DNA from: Nitrospinota bacterium
GTDB taxonomy: Bacteria; JAUXIQ01
NCBI GenBank assembly: GCA_030620925.1
Contig: JAUXIQ010000172.1
Coordinates: forward strand, 1-5,180
Direction of reading: 5' to 3'
Length of the DNA: 5,180 nucleotides
Shown: positions 4,460 through 5,180 of the stretch, piece by piece
Layout of the letters: the number at the start of each line of letters is the position of its first letter
Numbering within the stretch: the stretch's first letter is position 1
Translations under genes and position numbers: made by a program
The notes under the pieces: generated by a model
The model's database searches: none
What the model was told of the DNA's origin: nothing
Seen by the model: only the letters and a program-made list of their open reading frames with translations

Positions 4460-5180
4460 ATGGTTGAGAGCAGTCTGATTGAAGAAATATCCGAAGCGAG
4501 GGGCGAACCGGGCTGGATGAGGGAAAAGCGTATGAACGCTTGGCGGTTATACCGGGATATGCCCTCTCCCTCCGGCGGCGAGGAAGCGTGGCGGCGCACG
4601 GACGTAGGTTTATTTGAATTTAAGGATGATGAACCCCGTCATTACACTGGAGACGGGTTAAGCGAAGCGGAAGCGGAACGGGTAAAGACCCTCGCACCTC
4701 GAAACGGCAATTTCCGGTATGCCGGGGAACTTATACATAAAGACTTCAAGGCCAGGGTTGTAGGAAACGGTGCGGGCGCAGACAATGAGGGCCTCATATT
4801 CACGAACCTCGGTTCGGCGTTAAGGGAACATCCCTCGCTGATGGAAGAATATTTCATGACCCGGTGCCTCCGGCCGGAGAGGAGCAGGTTCGACGCGCTG
4901 CACGCCGCCCTCTGGACCGACGGCGCACTCATCTACGTGCCCGAAGGGGAAGAGGTGGCCCTGCCGCTTCATTCGCTGTTCTTCATGGAGCGTGAGAGAG
5001 AAGCCTTTTTCCCTCATTTGCTGGTGGTGCTTGAGAGGGGGAGCAAAGCTACAGTCTATGCGGAGTGGCGTTCAGCGGATTTTGAGTCGCGAGCGCTCAG
5101 TTTCCCCGCCGTCGAAGTATTTGTAGGTGAAGGGGCGACCCTCAACTATCTGGGCCTCAATGATTGGGGTCGCGGCGTCT
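4460..5180 (+). CDS. sufD: SufD, Fe-S cluster scaffold subunit (5' part; cut by the window edge)
   Basis: The first 240 residues of SufD, the SufB paralogue that completes the SufBC2D scaffold and is needed for iron delivery and assembly. Full-length family members have roughly 380-440 residues, so about the C-terminal 40 percent lies beyond the edge. The N-terminus has the family signature E16-P-G-W-M-R-E-K-R-M-N-A-W and E42-A-W-R-R-T-D-V. The beta-helix core begins around 105, and F144-D-A-L-H-A-A-L-W-T-D-G-A-L-I-Y-V-P aligns with the equivalent [14 protein letters not shown] segment of SufB; the SufB Cys of VEGCTAP has no counterpart (V199-Y-A-E-W). GGAG at 4445-4448 is 11 bases from this ATG, slightly long. 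The frame is open back to the sufB stop, with an alternative ATG at 4364, but the extra residues are low-complexity products of the hairpins and do not resemble SufD. It follows sufB by 180 bases on the same strand. Confidence 0.93.
   Translation, partial: MVESSLIEEISEARGEPGWMREKRMNAWRLYRDMPSPSGGEEAWRRTDVGLFEFKDDEPRHYTGDGLSEAEAERVKTLAPRNGNFRYAGELIHKDFKARVVGNGAGADNEGLIFTNLGSALREHPSLMEEYFMTRCLRPERSRFDALHAALWTDGALIYVPEGEEVALPLHSLFFMEREREAFFPHLLVVLERGSKATVYAEWRSADFESRALSFPAVEVFVGEGATLNYLGLNDWGRGV

Overview
The window is a stretch of bacterial chromosome carrying four complete genes, one gene cut by the right edge, and two intergenic regions unusually rich in palindromes. It is moderately GC-rich, with Shine-Dalgarno sites in front of every main + strand gene. 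The SUF proteins look like the Firmicutes/Chloroflexota/archaeal type: SufB has the Cys-Asp-Ala-Leu ... Ser-Asp-Thr-x-Pro-Tyr C-terminal block rather than the proteobacterial version with an extra Cys-Gly-Ala-His. Together with the gene order rrf2-sufC-sufB-sufD and the GTAGGGGCG-type short palindromic element, this suggests an uncultured or anaerobic lineage such as Chloroflexota (Dehalococcoidia-like) or a deltaproteobacterial-type group. The sequence alone does not settle the phylum.

Layout. Positions 1-91 are a short leader with no gene I can support. queF (92-505, +) encodes the preQ0 reductase of queuosine synthesis. Only 19 bases beyond its stop, on the opposite strand, ends a stand-alone FAD/NAD(P) reductase (525-1244, -). 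A 360-base divergent intergenic region (1245-1604) follows. It holds five consecutive hairpin-forming palindromes, including a 53-bp MITE/REP-like element at 1405-1457. Next to the suf side it holds a Fur-box-like 15-mer, a candidate sigma70-type promoter and a dyad overlapping its -10 region. Then come an Rrf2-family regulator with three cysteines (1605-2030), sufC (2110-2886), sufB (2876-4279) and the first 240 codons of sufD (4460 to the edge).

How the genes work together. SufB, SufC and SufD form the SufBC2D scaffold ATPase on which Fe-S clusters are assembled. The Rrf2 protein in front is very likely the cluster-sensing regulator of its own operon. The Fur-like site suggests a second, iron-dependent input. 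The divergent reductase could be an electron supplier for cluster assembly, but that rests on position only. The cysteine desulfurase and sulfur-transfer partner (SufS with SufE or SufU) are not in the window and may lie to the right.

No wholly unknown system is visible. The coding content is a conventional SUF operon. The parts worth a second look are non-coding or at gene junctions: the two-level iron/cluster control region, the variant cysteine spacing in the regulator, a 21-codon ORF that bridges rrf2 to the sufC ribosome site, the 180-base sufB-sufD spacer with competing inverted repeats, and the fact that this spacer is open in frame from the sufB stop into sufD.
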